DNA of 64,000 nt from Herbaspirillum sp. RTI4 (GCF_034313965.1 NZ_JAVIWQ010000002.1:868001-932000); one strand, 5' to 3'; counted from the stretch's first letter, positions 9,569 to 17,915 are shown. The notes: generated by a model not told the origin, from the letters alone. Made by a program: numbers and translations.

Positions 9569-9831
9569 GCTGTTCGCTGCAAGGGAAGCTCTGATGAAGC
9601 AATTGCGTGGCGCTTATCCGAGTTTCCATCGCAGAGCTTCCGCTGCCGAGCTTCGACTGATTTATTCAAGCGATCGTTACGGTGTCAGGAACGATCGTGA
9701 AATGCCGGCAGGCAAGGGTGTGCAAGTGGCGCACTTTTTGTTTTGCCCTCTAGTCCTACTGTTATTGATAAGACGCATTGCTGCCAGCGTTGAACGCTGC
9801 GCCACGCTTTGCTACCGCTAAGGAATTAAAT
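9569..9831 (+). other. nrdA-nrdB intergenic region with hairpins
   Basis: A 263-bp gap with no convincing gene. It holds an 8-bp inverted repeat CGATCGTT/AACGATCG (9671-9678 and 9690-9697) and, at 9724-9736, a short stem AAGTG-GCG-CACTT followed by TTTGTTTT. The latter could act as a partial terminator that lowers nrdB read-through. The gap ends with the AAGGA ribosome site of nrdB. Confidence 0.4.
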
Positions 9832-11010
9832 ATGCTCTCTTGGGATGAAGAAATCGCTACGACCCCCGCCGCTCATGTATCGCCGCCGGAGTCGCCATTG
9901 CAGGCGCCGCGCCAGCAAGCCGCACCGCAGTTTTCCGATGTTGCCCTGAATCCGACGCTGGTCACTAAAGACGAACCGGCACCGGATGTCACGCGTCGCG
10001 TCAATGCGGCCGACAAGCGCATCATCAACGGCCACACTGACGTCAATCAATTGGTGCCGTTCAAATACAAATGGGCCTGGGATAAATATCTGGCCGGTTG
10101 CGCGAATCACTGGATGCCGCAGGAAATCAACATGCAGCGCGATATCGAGCTGTGGAAAAATCCAAACGGTCTGACCGACGACGAGCGTCGCCTGGTCAAA
10201 CGCAATCTGGGTTTCTTCGTGACTGCCGATTCATTGGCGGCGAACAACATTGTGCTTGGCACTTATCGCCACATCACTGCGCCGGAATGCCGCCAGTATT
10301 TGTTGCGTCAGGCGTTTGAAGAAGCGATCCACACGCATGCGTATCAGTACATCGTCGAATCGCTTGGTTTGGATGAAGCGGAAATCTTCAACGCGTATCA
10401 CGAAGTCAAATCGATCCGCGACAAGGATGAGTTCCTGATCCCGTTCATCAATACGCTGACCGATCCTCAATTCACCACTGGTACCACTGAGAATGATCAG
10501 AAATTACTGAAGTCGCTGATCGTGTTTGCCTGCATCATGGAAGGCTTGTTCTTCTACGTTGGCTTCACGCAAATTCTGGCGCTGGGACGGCAAAATAAAA
10601 TGATGGGCGCGGCTGAACAGTATCAATATATCTTGCGCGACGAGTCGATGCATTGCAACTTCGGTATCGATTTGATCAACACGATCAAGATGGAAAATCC
10701 GCATTTGTGGACGCCGGAATTCAGAGATGAAATTAAATCGTTGTTTTTCAGCGCGGTAGAGTTGGAATATCGCTACGCAGAGGATACAATGCCGCGAGGA
10801 GTGCTAGGTTTGAATGCACCGATGTTCAAAGGTTACTTGCGATTCATTGCAAACCGGAGAGCGCAGCAAATTGGTCTGGACCCGTTATTCGCACAAGAAG
10901 AAAATCCATTTCCCTGGATGAGTGAAATGATCGATTTGAAGAAGGAGCGCAACTTCTTTGAAACCCGTGTCATTGAATATCAAACAGGGGGCGCATTGAA
11001 CTGGGAATAA
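9832..11010 (+). CDS. nrdB: ribonucleoside-diphosphate reductase beta subunit (class Ia)
   Basis: Small subunit holding the diferric-tyrosyl radical cofactor. The start is ATG 9832 behind AAGGA, giving 392 residues. Iron ligands Glu164 and His167 and the radical tyrosine Tyr171 are in [12 protein letters not shown], matching E115/H118/Y122 of the E. coli protein. Further Glu and His ligands lie in the EGLFFY and DESMHC helices. The C-terminal tail [11 protein letters not shown] carries the tyrosine used in radical transfer and the segment that docks on NrdA. The first 45 residues are a Pro/Ala-rich extension, as in other Burkholderiales. Confidence 0.97.
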   Translation: MLSWDEEIATTPAAHVSPPESPLQAPRQQAAPQFSDVALNPTLVTKDEPAPDVTRRVNAADKRIINGHTDVNQLVPFKYKWAWDKYLAGCANHWMPQEINMQRDIELWKNPNGLTDDERRLVKRNLGFFVTADSLAANNIVLGTYRHITAPECRQYLLRQAFEEAIHTHAYQYIVESLGLDEAEIFNAYHEVKSIRDKDEFLIPFINTLTDPQFTTGTTENDQKLLKSLIVFACIMEGLFFYVGFTQILALGRQNKMMGAAEQYQYILRDESMHCNFGIDLINTIKMENPHLWTPEFRDEIKSLFFSAVELEYRYAEDTMPRGVLGLNAPMFKGYLRFIANRRAQQIGLDPLFAQEENPFPWMSEMIDLKKERNFFETRVIEYQTGGALNWE

Positions 11011-11020
11011 CCGGATGATC

Positions 11021-11055
11021 TGATGAAGCTTGAAGCCGCAGCTTCATCAGAGTTT
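11021..11055 (+). terminator. probable intrinsic terminator of nrdAB
   Basis: Perfect 10-bp stem (11021-11030 / 11040-11049, TGATGAAGCT / AGCTTCATCA) with a 9-nt loop, 10 bp after the nrdB stop, followed by GAGTTTTC. The T-tract is short. Confidence 0.6.
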
Positions 11056-11061
11056 TCAAAA

Positions 11062-11094
11062 TGGTTCTGCAACGGTTCTACAACGGTTCTACAA
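11062..11094 (+). repeat. 11-bp tandem repeat, three copies
   Basis: Three contiguous units: TGGTTCTGCAA, then CGGTTCTACAA twice. The period equals about one helical turn. The repeat lies immediately after the nrdB terminator and before the structured RNA candidate. Confidence 0.85.
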
Positions 11095-11101
11095 AATTGA
11101 C

Positions 11102-11340
11102 GCCGATCTTAACGCAACATCAAGATCGGCAAGCACGGCGCCGGCTAGCTTGCAAGATAGCCGGAGTGCAAGAACTGACGAGGCAAACGCCCTATTAATG
11201 AACAGTAGAAGACCCCTCATATCCCGCCTGCTATTGCCGCTTATCCCGATGTCATCGGTCAAGGCGGCTTTTCCTTTGCTGGGTTTGATAATCTTTGAAA
11301 AAGCTATTCCAGCGCTGGCGTAATTGCCGGCGTTTTTTTT
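11102..11340 (+). ncRNA. candidate structured small RNA ending in an intrinsic terminator
   Basis: No protein gene fits this intergenic segment, but four stems are visible on the plus strand. They are a perfect 9-bp stem GCCGATCTT/AAGATCGGC (11102-11130); a 7-bp stem CCGGCTA/TAGCCGG (11141-11164); a two-tier hairpin GCCGC-ttatc-CCGA/TCGG-tcaag-GCGGC (11236-11268); and a terminator stem CGCTGGC/GCCGGCG (11313-11332) followed by eight T. This is the layout of an independent sRNA, or of a long structured 3' end of the nrdB transcript. The transcript's 5' end is a guess. Confidence 0.4.
11313..11340 (+). terminator. intrinsic terminator with eight-T tract
   Basis: A 7-bp stem (one G-U pair) with a 6-nt loop, followed by TTTTTTTT at 11333-11340. 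It is more than 300 bp past nrdB, so it either serves a separate transcript or is a back-up terminator. Confidence 0.75.
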
Positions 11341-11574
11341 GACCGCGTTCGGAGAAACTCCACCGTCGCTCGCATTGTGAAGCGGGACGGGAGCGCGGTT
11401 GATCAGGCTGAAGTGCTGCATAGTTGAGGGAATGCAGCAGTTCGGCTGGTGCCAAATTCATTAGCGCAAGCAAGCATTGCGTGCGCCGATGAATAATCCG
11501 CCTGCGTCATCGCGATGGTTCAGGCGGGTTTCCAATCAAGCTTGATTTTTTCCATCATATGAAGGAGAAACAAA
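11341..11574. other. upstream region of the H1-like gene with hairpins
   Basis: A 234-bp stretch without a convincing gene. It contains a nested hairpin at 11464-11486 (GCGCA/TGCGC enclosing GCAA/TTGC) and a 7-bp stem CCGCCTG/CAGGCGG (11498-11504 and 11521-11527), ahead of the AAGGAG ribosome site of the next gene. The promoter must lie here, but no clear -35/-10 pair was chosen. Confidence 0.4.
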
Positions 11575-12276
11575 ATGGCAACAGCAGCAAAAAAAACCGC
11601 CGCGAAGAAACCCGTCGCCGCCAAGAAAGTAGTCGCAGCGAAAAAGCCAGCGGCTAAAAAAGTAGCAGCACCTAAGGTCGCCGCGAAGGCAGCACCAAAG
11701 GCCGCAGCGAAAAAAGTCGTCGCCAAGGCAGCAGCAAAGCCCGTAGCGAAAAAAGCAGCAGCGCCTAAAAAAGTCGTTGCCGCTAAAAAGCCAGTAGCGA
11801 AAAAAGCAGTCGCAGCGAAAAAACCTGTTGCTAAAAAAGTAGTGGCGAAGAAAGTCGTCGCTGCCAAAAAGCCAGTGGCCAAGAAAGCTGTCGCCGCTAA
11901 AAAGCCAGTCGCCAAGAAAGTTGTCGCTGCTAAAAAGCCGGTAGCCAAGAAAGCAGCAGCGCCTAAAAAAGCCGTTGCCGCTAAAAAGCCAGTAGCGAAG
12001 AAGGCCGTTGCGGTTGCAAAGCCAGCAGCGAAAAAAGCAGTAGCAAAGCCAGCAGCGAAGAAACCTGTTGCCAAGGTTGCCGCGAAGCCAGCAGCAAAGC
12101 CAGCAGTCAAGGCGGTAGCAAAGCCAGCGGTCAAGGCAGTAGCAAAGCCGGCAGCAAAGAAAGCAGTCGCAAAAAAAGCGGTTGCCGCCAAGCCAGTCGC
12201 CATTGCTCCTGCAGTAAAAACCGTGTTGAATCCGGCAGCAGCATGGCCGTTTCCGACAGGCACTACCCGTCCATAA
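11575..12276 (+). CDS. histone H1-like Ala/Lys/Pro-repeat DNA-binding protein
   Basis: Protein of 233 residues composed almost entirely of AAKKP, VAKKA, VVAAKKP and AAPKK-type repeats, ending in a short conserved non-repetitive tail NPAAAWPFPTGTTRP. Such Lys-rich proteins resemble the C-terminal tail of eukaryotic histone H1 and AlgP or PhaF-type proteins. They bind DNA non-specifically and are inferred to act in nucleoid packaging. No folded domain is visible. The start has a strong AAGGAG site. The codon-level repetition makes the copy number liable to slip. A terminator follows at 12312-12350. Confidence 0.9.
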   Translation: MATAAKKTAAKKPVAAKKVVAAKKPAAKKVAAPKVAAKAAPKAAAKKVVAKAAAKPVAKKAAAPKKVVAAKKPVAKKAVAAKKPVAKKVVAKKVVAAKKPVAKKAVAAKKPVAKKVVAAKKPVAKKAAAPKKAVAAKKPVAKKAVAVAKPAAKKAVAKPAAKKPVAKVAAKPAAKPAVKAVAKPAVKAVAKPAAKKAVAKKAVAAKPVAIAPAVKTVLNPAAAWPFPTGTTRP

Positions 12277-12311
12277 TATCGGATGAGTGCTGCCCGGATT
12301 TTTCGGGCGCT

Positions 12312-12350
12312 AAACCCGCTGTCTGGCGTAGGTCAGACAGCGGGTTTTTT
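12312..12350 (+). terminator. intrinsic terminator of the H1-like gene
   Basis: Perfect 14-bp stem AAACCCGCTGTCTG / CAGACAGCGGGTTT (12312-12325 and 12334-12347) with an 8-nt loop and a six-T tract. Confidence 0.92.
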
Positions 12351-12421
12351 ACAAGGCGCGCCATTCGAACGGACCGCTGGCTTACCCTATTGAGCCAGAC
12401 TTAACTTGATGGAGATATGCC

Positions 12422-12961
12422 GTGTTGTATAGCATTTTTATGATGATCGTCGATACCATTGCCAGCATTCTGACCGGCGCCTTGTTGCTGCGTTTCTGGA
12501 CGCAAGTCGTCCGCGTGCGCCCTCCGGCGTCCCTGGCCCAATTCATTTTTCATGTCACCGACTGGCTGGTCAAACCACTCAGGCGCGTGACGCCTTCTTC
12601 CGGCGGATACGACTGGGCCAGCCTGATTGGCGCTTATCTCGTGATTGTGCTGTCGACCGTGGCAGGATTAGTCGTGGTAGGTCTGGCCTGGGAACCGATC
12701 TTGCTGCTCTCCGTATTGCGCTTTGTACAGTGGATTTTCTATGGTTTCATGGCGACGCTGATCGTGGAAGCCATCTTCAGCTGGGTCAATCCCCACGCCC
12801 CTCTGGCACCCTACGTCGGTGCATTGAATGAGCCACTGCTGCGCCCTTTGCGCCGTGTGATTCCGCTGTTCGGTAATGTCGATTTGTCGCCGCTGGCGGC
12901 GCTGATCCTGTTGCAGATCGGTCTGAAGCTAATCAGCGCGCTGTTGATCTCCTTCCCGTAA
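12422..12961 (+). CDS. YggT family membrane protein
   Basis: Integral membrane protein of 179 residues with two YggT repeats, each a pair of hydrophobic helices around a conserved LLRPLRRVIP or LVKPLRRVTP segment. YggT-family proteins are linked to osmotic shock tolerance in E. coli and to division-site placement in other bacteria; the role here is not known. The start is GTG 12422 behind GGAG. The next gene begins 3 bp after its stop, so the two are cotranscribed, as in many proteobacteria. Confidence 0.9.
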   Translation: MLYSIFMMIVDTIASILTGALLLRFWTQVVRVRPPASLAQFIFHVTDWLVKPLRRVTPSSGGYDWASLIGAYLVIVLSTVAGLVVVGLAWEPILLLSVLRFVQWIFYGFMATLIVEAIFSWVNPHAPLAPYVGALNEPLLRPLRRVIPLFGNVDLSPLAALILLQIGLKLISALLISFP

Positions 12962-12964
12962 GCG

Positions 12965-13267
12965 ATGACTTACGCCTGGTGCCAGGCATCAGGGGAGGGC
13001 GTTCGCCTGACCTTGAGGATTGCGCCGAACGCCAAGAAAAGCGAAGTGATCGGCGAGTTCGATACGGCGCTGAAAATCCGGCTGCATGCGCCGCCAGTGG
13101 ACGGCAAGGCCAATGAGGCCCTGATACGCTTTATCGCCGAACGTCTGGACCTGCCGCGCAGCGCGGTGGTGTTGCTGCACGGGATGACATCCAAACAGAA
13201 AGTGCTCGCCATCCACGGCACCGGTCTGGATGCGGAAGCGGTCGGCAAACGTCTGCTCGGCGTTTGA
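12965..13267 (+). CDS. DUF167 / YggU family protein
   Basis: Small soluble protein of 100 residues matching the YggU family: VRLTLRIAPNAKKSEVIGEF, then LKIRLHAPPVDGKANEALIRFIAERL and TSKQKVLAIHG. The structure of the family is known, but the biochemical role is not. It lies 3 bp after yggT and is probably translated from the same mRNA. The start ATG 12965 is the only reasonable one. Confidence 0.93.
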   Translation: MTYAWCQASGEGVRLTLRIAPNAKKSEVIGEFDTALKIRLHAPPVDGKANEALIRFIAERLDLPRSAVVLLHGMTSKQKVLAIHGTGLDAEAVGKRLLGV

Positions 13268-13347
13268 TCCGACCGCGCTTCGACTGCCTTCCTCCGGCTA
13301 CCTTCTCTGGCGAGACAGCAAGCCTGCCAGCACTGCCTTATGTATCC

Positions 13348-13905
13348 TCAGCGGGTCTTCGCTTTCCACTGCTCCAGCGCCTTCATGGTGTTGGCAACGT
13401 GCTGGTCAGGATTGAGGCTACTGTATTCGTAGATGACCTTATGGTCGGGCGTGATGACGTAAGAAACCCGGCTGGCATGACTAGGCATGAGCAGCATTGC
13501 CGCATCGTAAGCTTTGATGATTTTTTTATCGGTGTCGGCGGCCACGGCAAATTTGCTGCGGCATTCGCTGAGCGAAAACCGGTTCAGTGTGTCGATATCA
13601 TCGTTCGACACGCCAATTACAGTCGCCCCCAACTCCTTGTAACGATCAATCGCATCGGCGAACAGATGGGCTTCAATCGTGCAGCCGCTGGTAAATGCCG
13701 CCGGGAAAAAATACAGGACGACCGGCCCCTTTTTGAGCGTCGCGTCTAGTGAAAAGGACGTTACCTGTCCGCCCATTGATGCCTGAGTGGTAAAGTCCGG
13801 CGCGGTGTCGCCCGGTTTAAGCACTGCTAGTGCAGTCGTTGGCAGTGCGCTCAGCGCCAGAAACAGGGCCGCTACAGCGGGAAGGGTGGCAAGGTAAGGT
13901 CGCAT
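13348..13905 (-). CDS. exported peroxiredoxin (AhpC/TSA family, BCP-like)
   Basis: Thiol peroxidase of 185 residues. The start is MRPYLATLP at 13905, which opens a typical Sec signal peptide ending TTALA, so the enzyme should act in the periplasm. The mature part begins LKPGDTAPDF and has the peroxidatic cysteine in PAAFTSGCTIEA. The usual second BCP cysteine (CxxxxC) is not present at the +5 position, so it may work as a 1-Cys enzyme or use the later SECRSKF cysteine. It converges with yggU. Confidence 0.88.
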   Translation of the reverse strand: MRPYLATLPAVAALFLALSALPTTALAVLKPGDTAPDFTTQASMGGQVTSFSLDATLKKGPVVLYFFPAAFTSGCTIEAHLFADAIDRYKELGATVIGVSNDDIDTLNRFSLSECRSKFAVAADTDKKIIKAYDAAMLLMPSHASRVSYVITPDHKVIYEYSSLNPDQHVANTMKALEQWKAKTR

Positions 13906-14021
13906 GAGTTTTCCTTTGCGTCGCTGGTGCGGATGGTTCCACGTTAGCCAGAGGCACGAGGCAACTATCATCGCACAACACGGGCGGCCTTGTTTGGCCG
14001 CCCGGTTATGCCGACCGGGCG

Positions 14022-14957
14022 TTAGCGGTAACGATATCCGAACGCGCTGAAGAAACGATCTTCGATCTCTGCCAGGCTAGGGGCATGGTTTTGCGGGCCT
14101 TGCTGCGCGATCTTGATCGAACCCATCAGGCTGGACAAACGACCGATAGTGGCCCAGTCCATGTCATTACTCAGACCGAACAGCATGCCGGCGCGGAATG
14201 CGTCGCCGCAGCCGGTAGGGTCGGCAATGGTGTCGGCTTCGACGCAAGGGATCACGATCTTCTCGCCGCCAGTGAAAATTTCGGCACCGAGTTCGCCACG
14301 GGTGACGACCAGCGCCTGAACCCGTTCTGCGATCTGCGACAAGCTCAGGCCGGTGCGATTGGTCAGCAATTCGGCTTCGTAATCATTGACGGCCACATAA
14401 GTAGCCAGCTCGATGAAATGCTTGAGTTCCTCGCCATTGAACATGGGCAAACCTTGGCCCGGATCGAAAATCAGCGGAATACCCAGGCCGATGGCCTGCT
14501 CCGAATGTTCCAGCATGCCGTCGCGACCGTCGGGGGCGACGATGGCGAGCTTGACGCTGCCGGCGTCGGCCACTTGATTCTGGTGCGAAAAGCTCATTGC
14601 TCCCGGATGGAAGGCGGTAATTTGATTGCTGTCGGCGTCGGTTGTGATGAAGCACTGCCCGGTAAAGGCGGTATCGATCACACGGATGCATTCGCTGCTG
14701 ATGTTGAGCTGACGCAGGTGGTCCAGATACGGCGCGCTGTCTTGTCCGACGGTGGCCATGATGAGCGGCTCGCCGCCTAACAGTTTCAGGTTGTAGGCGA
14801 TATTGCCGGCGCAGCCGCCGAATTCGCGGCGCATGGTCGGCACCAGAAAGGAGACGTTGACCTTGTGCAGCTGATCGGGCAGCAGCGATTCGGAAAAGCG
14901 TCCGTCGAACTGCATGATGTTGTCGTAAGCCAGGGAACCGCAAATAAGAGAGCGCAT
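14022..14957 (-). CDS. PfkB family carbohydrate/nucleoside kinase
   Basis: Ribokinase-fold kinase of 311 residues. It starts MRSLICGSLAYDNIM, has the first PfkB signature region FGGCAGNIAYNLKLLGG, and ends with the second signature DTIADPTGCGDAFRAGM, where the aspartate is the catalytic base. The overall pattern resembles bacterial adenosine-kinase-like members of the family, but the substrate cannot be set from sequence alone. I chose the start at 14957; an earlier in-frame ATG at 15020 would add a poorly conserved leader. The upstream DNA is rich in short repeats. Confidence 0.88.
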   Translation of the reverse strand: MRSLICGSLAYDNIMQFDGRFSESLLPDQLHKVNVSFLVPTMRREFGGCAGNIAYNLKLLGGEPLIMATVGQDSAPYLDHLRQLNISSECIRVIDTAFTGQCFITTDADSNQITAFHPGAMSFSHQNQVADAGSVKLAIVAPDGRDGMLEHSEQAIGLGIPLIFDPGQGLPMFNGEELKHFIELATYVAVNDYEAELLTNRTGLSLSQIAERVQALVVTRGELGAEIFTGGEKIVIPCVEADTIADPTGCGDAFRAGMLFGLSNDMDWATIGRLSSLMGSIKIAQQGPQNHAPSLAEIEDRFFSAFGYRYR

Positions 14958-15043
14958 AGTCAGTAGGTAAGTAGATAAATAGTGGGGAAGAGCTTGCCAG
15001 GCCGTGTTGATCCGAGCCACATCTTAGCAGGGAGTCCTGGTAA

Positions 15044-15069
15044 GAGTACGAAGGAATGAGTACGAAGGA
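15044..15069. repeat. 12-bp direct repeat, two copies
   Basis: GAGTACGAAGGA occurs at 15044-15055 and 15058-15069, separated by AT (14-bp period), in the gap between the PfkB kinase and the alpha/beta hydrolase. Confidence 0.8.
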
Positions 15070-15096
15070 TTCAGGCAGGGGCTTTGAACGCAGAGC

Positions 15097-15954
15097 TTAG
15101 CTACGGATGAACGCTGCAACTTTCTGGGTCAGACGATCTGCCGCTATGGGGTTGGCGCGAAGCCAGGAGGAGATGCCGTGATCACAATCGGGCAGGGTTA
15201 GCACCTCAAGATGGGGGGCGGGGATCGCGGCTTTAATGCAATCAATGACTTCCCTGGGGATGGCGCTATATTGTTTGACGCCATCAATCAGGACAACCCC
15301 GGCGGAGGTGCCATCGACACCACCATAGTCTGTGGAACGCAGTCCATCGTATTGCCCGATAACGAGCATCAGCTTGCCCTTGAACTGACGAAGAAATTCA
15401 AAGGCATCTGTCCGCAAAAATCCGTTTGGAACGGAAATGGCGCGTTTAAACGCTCCGCCAAAGAGAGGCCCGTAAGCCAGATCGCCATAAACGGCCGGGC
15501 AAAACAGCACCAGTTTGTCTATCCGTTCCGGGTGCGCTGCTGCGAGTTTGAGTGCCAGCGCGCCGCCGAGGCTGTGACCCATGACCGTACAGGAGCCGTC
15601 CTTGAGTCGCCCGAAAAAGCGATCCGACTCTTTCAGGTTGTTCCGCAGTGAGGTTTGAGAAAGCGCCACATTGGAAGCTGCACTATGCCCGGATAGATTG
15701 AACCCCAGCGTGGAGATACCTTGTTTTTGCAGGCCATACATCAGCACATTGAGTTTTGTGTAGTCCGACCGGGCGCCGTGGATCGTGAGCACTGACGGCC
15801 AGCATTGGTCCTGCGAAAACAGAACCCGTCCTTCAAGCTGATAAGTACCGAAATCCTCGACAAAATAGCTCGCCGGACCAGGTGGTGTTTCGGAAAACAT
15901 CCACTGATCGGAGACCGAGGATTCAGACAAAATCGACACAGGGAAGGACGTCAT
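15097..15954 (-). CDS. alpha/beta hydrolase, last gene of a three-gene accessory unit
   Basis: Alpha/beta hydrolase fold of 285 residues. The strand LTIHGARSDY precedes the nucleophile elbow MGHSLGGA (Ser128). An acid residue is likely in IGQYDGLR and the catalytic His in DCDHGISSW. No signal peptide is apparent. The start lies 1 bp before the stop codon of the TSUP exporter upstream, so the two are translationally coupled. The reaction is unknown. Its position after an Fe(II)/2OG oxygenase and an exporter suggests it processes the same substrate as the oxygenase, which is inference. Confidence 0.85.
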   Translation of the reverse strand: MTSFPVSILSESSVSDQWMFSETPPGPASYFVEDFGTYQLEGRVLFSQDQCWPSVLTIHGARSDYTKLNVLMYGLQKQGISTLGFNLSGHSAASNVALSQTSLRNNLKESDRFFGRLKDGSCTVMGHSLGGALALKLAAAHPERIDKLVLFCPAVYGDLAYGPLFGGAFKRAISVPNGFLRTDAFEFLRQFKGKLMLVIGQYDGLRSTDYGGVDGTSAGVVLIDGVKQYSAIPREVIDCIKAAIPAPHLEVLTLPDCDHGISSWLRANPIAADRLTQKVAAFIRS

Positions 15955-15955
15955 A

Positions 15956-16747
15956 TCAACTCCAATGCATCAAGGCATGTCTTAAGGGATTGTCGGGGTT
16001 CAGCAGCAACTTCCCGGCCATCAGGCAACAAATAGCAATGAGGATAGGCTTGATCAGGCGAGAGCCGAACCTGACTGCGCAACGCGCACCTAACTGTGCG
16101 CCAAGGAAGGCCCCTGCCGCCATTGATAATGCGACGGGAAGAATGATGGCACCCTTCCAGGCGAAAACAATGAGTGCGCCGATGTTGCTGGAGGCATTCG
16201 CCAACTTGGTGAAGGACATGGCACGCAGTATGCCTTGCCCAAGCAAGAGTACAAACGAGACCATGAAAAACGACCCCACTCCCGGGCCGAATACGCCATC
16301 GTAGAAGCCGATCGTGGGCGCAATGGTCAATGAATACAAGAACGGAGATATTTTTGCCCGGCTTTCGTTATCGCTGAGTTTCGGCGCCAGTAAAAAATAG
16401 ATCGCGACTGAAATCAGCAAGAGGGGGACAACGGCTTCCAGGGCAGACCTGGGAAGAATGCTGACGGACAAAGCCCCCGCGCTGCCGCCAAGCATGGCCA
16501 TGAGCGCGATTGGCATACCCGAGCGCCATTCAATCATCCCTTTGCGCCAGAAGGCGACGGTCGCCGACACCGTTGCGGATGCCGCTTGAAGTTTGTTGGT
16601 GGCGATGGCCGCTACCGGATCAATGCCGGCAAGAAACAGCGCGGGTAAGGTGATCAGACCGCCGCCACCCGCTATGGCATCGATAAAACCGGCAAGTGTC
16701 GCTACTGCGGCTAAGGCGGCCATCGTTTCAAAAGTTATTTCGAGCAA
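15956..16747 (-). CDS. TSUP (TauE/SafE) family exporter
   Basis: Membrane protein of 263 residues with about eight hydrophobic helices. The family hallmark GFIDAIAGGGGLITLPAL is near residues 21-38, and a second half-repeat has FYDGVFGPGVGSFFMV. Members export sulfite, sulfoacetate or other organic anions. It sits 58 bp after the oxygenase and is coupled to the hydrolase. Sulfite is one candidate cargo, because some Fe(II)/2OG oxygenases release sulfite from sulfonates. That link is a hypothesis; the cargo cannot be read from the sequence. Confidence 0.9.
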   Translation of the reverse strand: MLEITFETMAALAAVATLAGFIDAIAGGGGLITLPALFLAGIDPVAAIATNKLQAASATVSATVAFWRKGMIEWRSGMPIALMAMLGGSAGALSVSILPRSALEAVVPLLLISVAIYFLLAPKLSDNESRAKISPFLYSLTIAPTIGFYDGVFGPGVGSFFMVSFVLLLGQGILRAMSFTKLANASSNIGALIVFAWKGAIILPVALSMAAGAFLGAQLGARCAVRFGSRLIKPILIAICCLMAGKLLLNPDNPLRHALMHWS

Positions 16748-16805
16748 AGTACGTTCCGTTCAATGATCGGGGAAGAAAAATTAGGCTGTTCAAGACGAAA
16801 TTGCA

Positions 16806-17915
16806 CTATCCCTGCATGAGAAGTGGATCTTCAGAAAGGATAATTCCCTCGGCGTCACGCGAGTATCCAAACAGACGCACCAGTAGCCGCCGATTGTCTT
16901 TGATTTCATCGCGACAATGTAAGGCTCTGCAATTATTGATGACGATGGCGTTACTTGGCTGGGGCGCGTATTGCACCATCTTGCTCTGCTCAATTTCGTT
17001 ATTGAGACATTGAAAAGCGGACTTGACAGACAAGGGCGCATCTTCGTTCACACAGAAGCGATAGGCGTTATATCGAATGGCGAATGCGCCTTGGTCATCG
17101 ATATCGAGAATGGAAACGTCGCGACCGTCTTCGCCCTTACCAGAAACAAAGGAATCACTCCGGCTAAACTTGAAAACCTTCGCGGTAAGTGCGAGCGCAT
17201 TGTGCGAGCCGATTTTAGCGATGATGTCATGCATCGGAATGACGGTCGTTGGCTCGCACTGCGGATTCCAGCGCGCGGTTAAGATAAGCGACGAAGGGGC
17301 CGGGGAGTGAGAGCCAGAATATTTTACGGAACAGTAATAAGGTGCTTCGGTGTGCGCTCCGAGGGCCAGGCCGGAATGGGAACTGAGTTCGGCCGCGCCG
17401 GACGTGTACTCGCCCGCGAGTTTTGTTTTCCCACCCCCCTTGAAGTTTCCAACAAGTCTTACTAACTGCCCGTTATTGTCCAGGTCATAGGCGAATGCGC
17501 TGTGGCTCACCATCTGTAACAGAATCTGACTGCGCGATGCTAGTCGCCGGCAATGGAAATCATTTTCAAGTTCACTTAATTCCGGTAACTCCACCAGCGG
17601 CGCATCGGAAGTTCCGGGGTCATGCAGGCCCTCGAAAATTAACAGGGATAGTTCCCCGTTTGCAAATCGGCGAGTAGCGCTGAATTGTTGTTCCGTGAAT
17701 GTCATCGCAATGGCAGTGGCATAGTACGCTGCCTTAGTCTTTGCACCTTGGACTTGCGGCCCACCCAGCCGGGCTATGTCAATGGCGGCGGACTCTAATT
17801 CGTTGGCCTGGATTTCGTCAAATGTGAAAATGTTGACCTCAGAATGCTGCAATAAGGGTTTCACTGCCGACATACTGATTTGGTCTGATGCCATGAGGCC
17901 AGAGGAAGAGTTCAT
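16806..17915 (-). CDS. Fe(II)/2-oxoglutarate-dependent oxygenase, clavaminate synthase-like
   Basis: Protein of 369 residues. The iron site is recognisable: His188-Thr-Glu190 in LGAHTEAPYY and a distal His333 in NNCRALHCRDE, with Arg343 or Arg347 (NRRLLVRLFGYSR) positioned to bind 2-oxoglutarate. An HxE rather than HxD facial triad, followed by an aromatic pair, is typical of the clavaminate synthase/AsnO/VioC branch, which hydroxylates free or peptide-bound amino acids. The substrate is not known. It is the first gene of a unit with a TSUP exporter and a hydrolase. Base composition looks less GC-rich than the flanking core genes. Confidence 0.78.
   Translation of the reverse strand: MNSSSGLMASDQISMSAVKPLLQHSEVNIFTFDEIQANELESAAIDIARLGGPQVQGAKTKAAYYATAIAMTFTEQQFSATRRFANGELSLLIFEGLHDPGTSDAPLVELPELSELENDFHCRRLASRSQILLQMVSHSAFAYDLDNNGQLVRLVGNFKGGGKTKLAGEYTSGAAELSSHSGLALGAHTEAPYYCSVKYSGSHSPAPSSLILTARWNPQCEPTTVIPMHDIIAKIGSHNALALTAKVFKFSRSDSFVSGKGEDGRDVSILDIDDQGAFAIRYNAYRFCVNEDAPLSVKSAFQCLNNEIEQSKMVQYAPQPSNAIVINNCRALHCRDEIKDNRRLLVRLFGYSRDAEGIILSEDPLLMQG

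Noticed and set aside
11030-11323. 97-aa open frame downstream of nrdB
   Set aside because: It runs through the terminator stem, the 11-bp repeat and the RNA hairpins, with no ribosome site and no recognisable sequence.
11575-12276. Repetitive DNA taken as a CRISPR or satellite array
   Set aside because: The repetition is at codon level in a single open frame with ribosome site and terminator, encoding an H1-like protein; no spacers exist.
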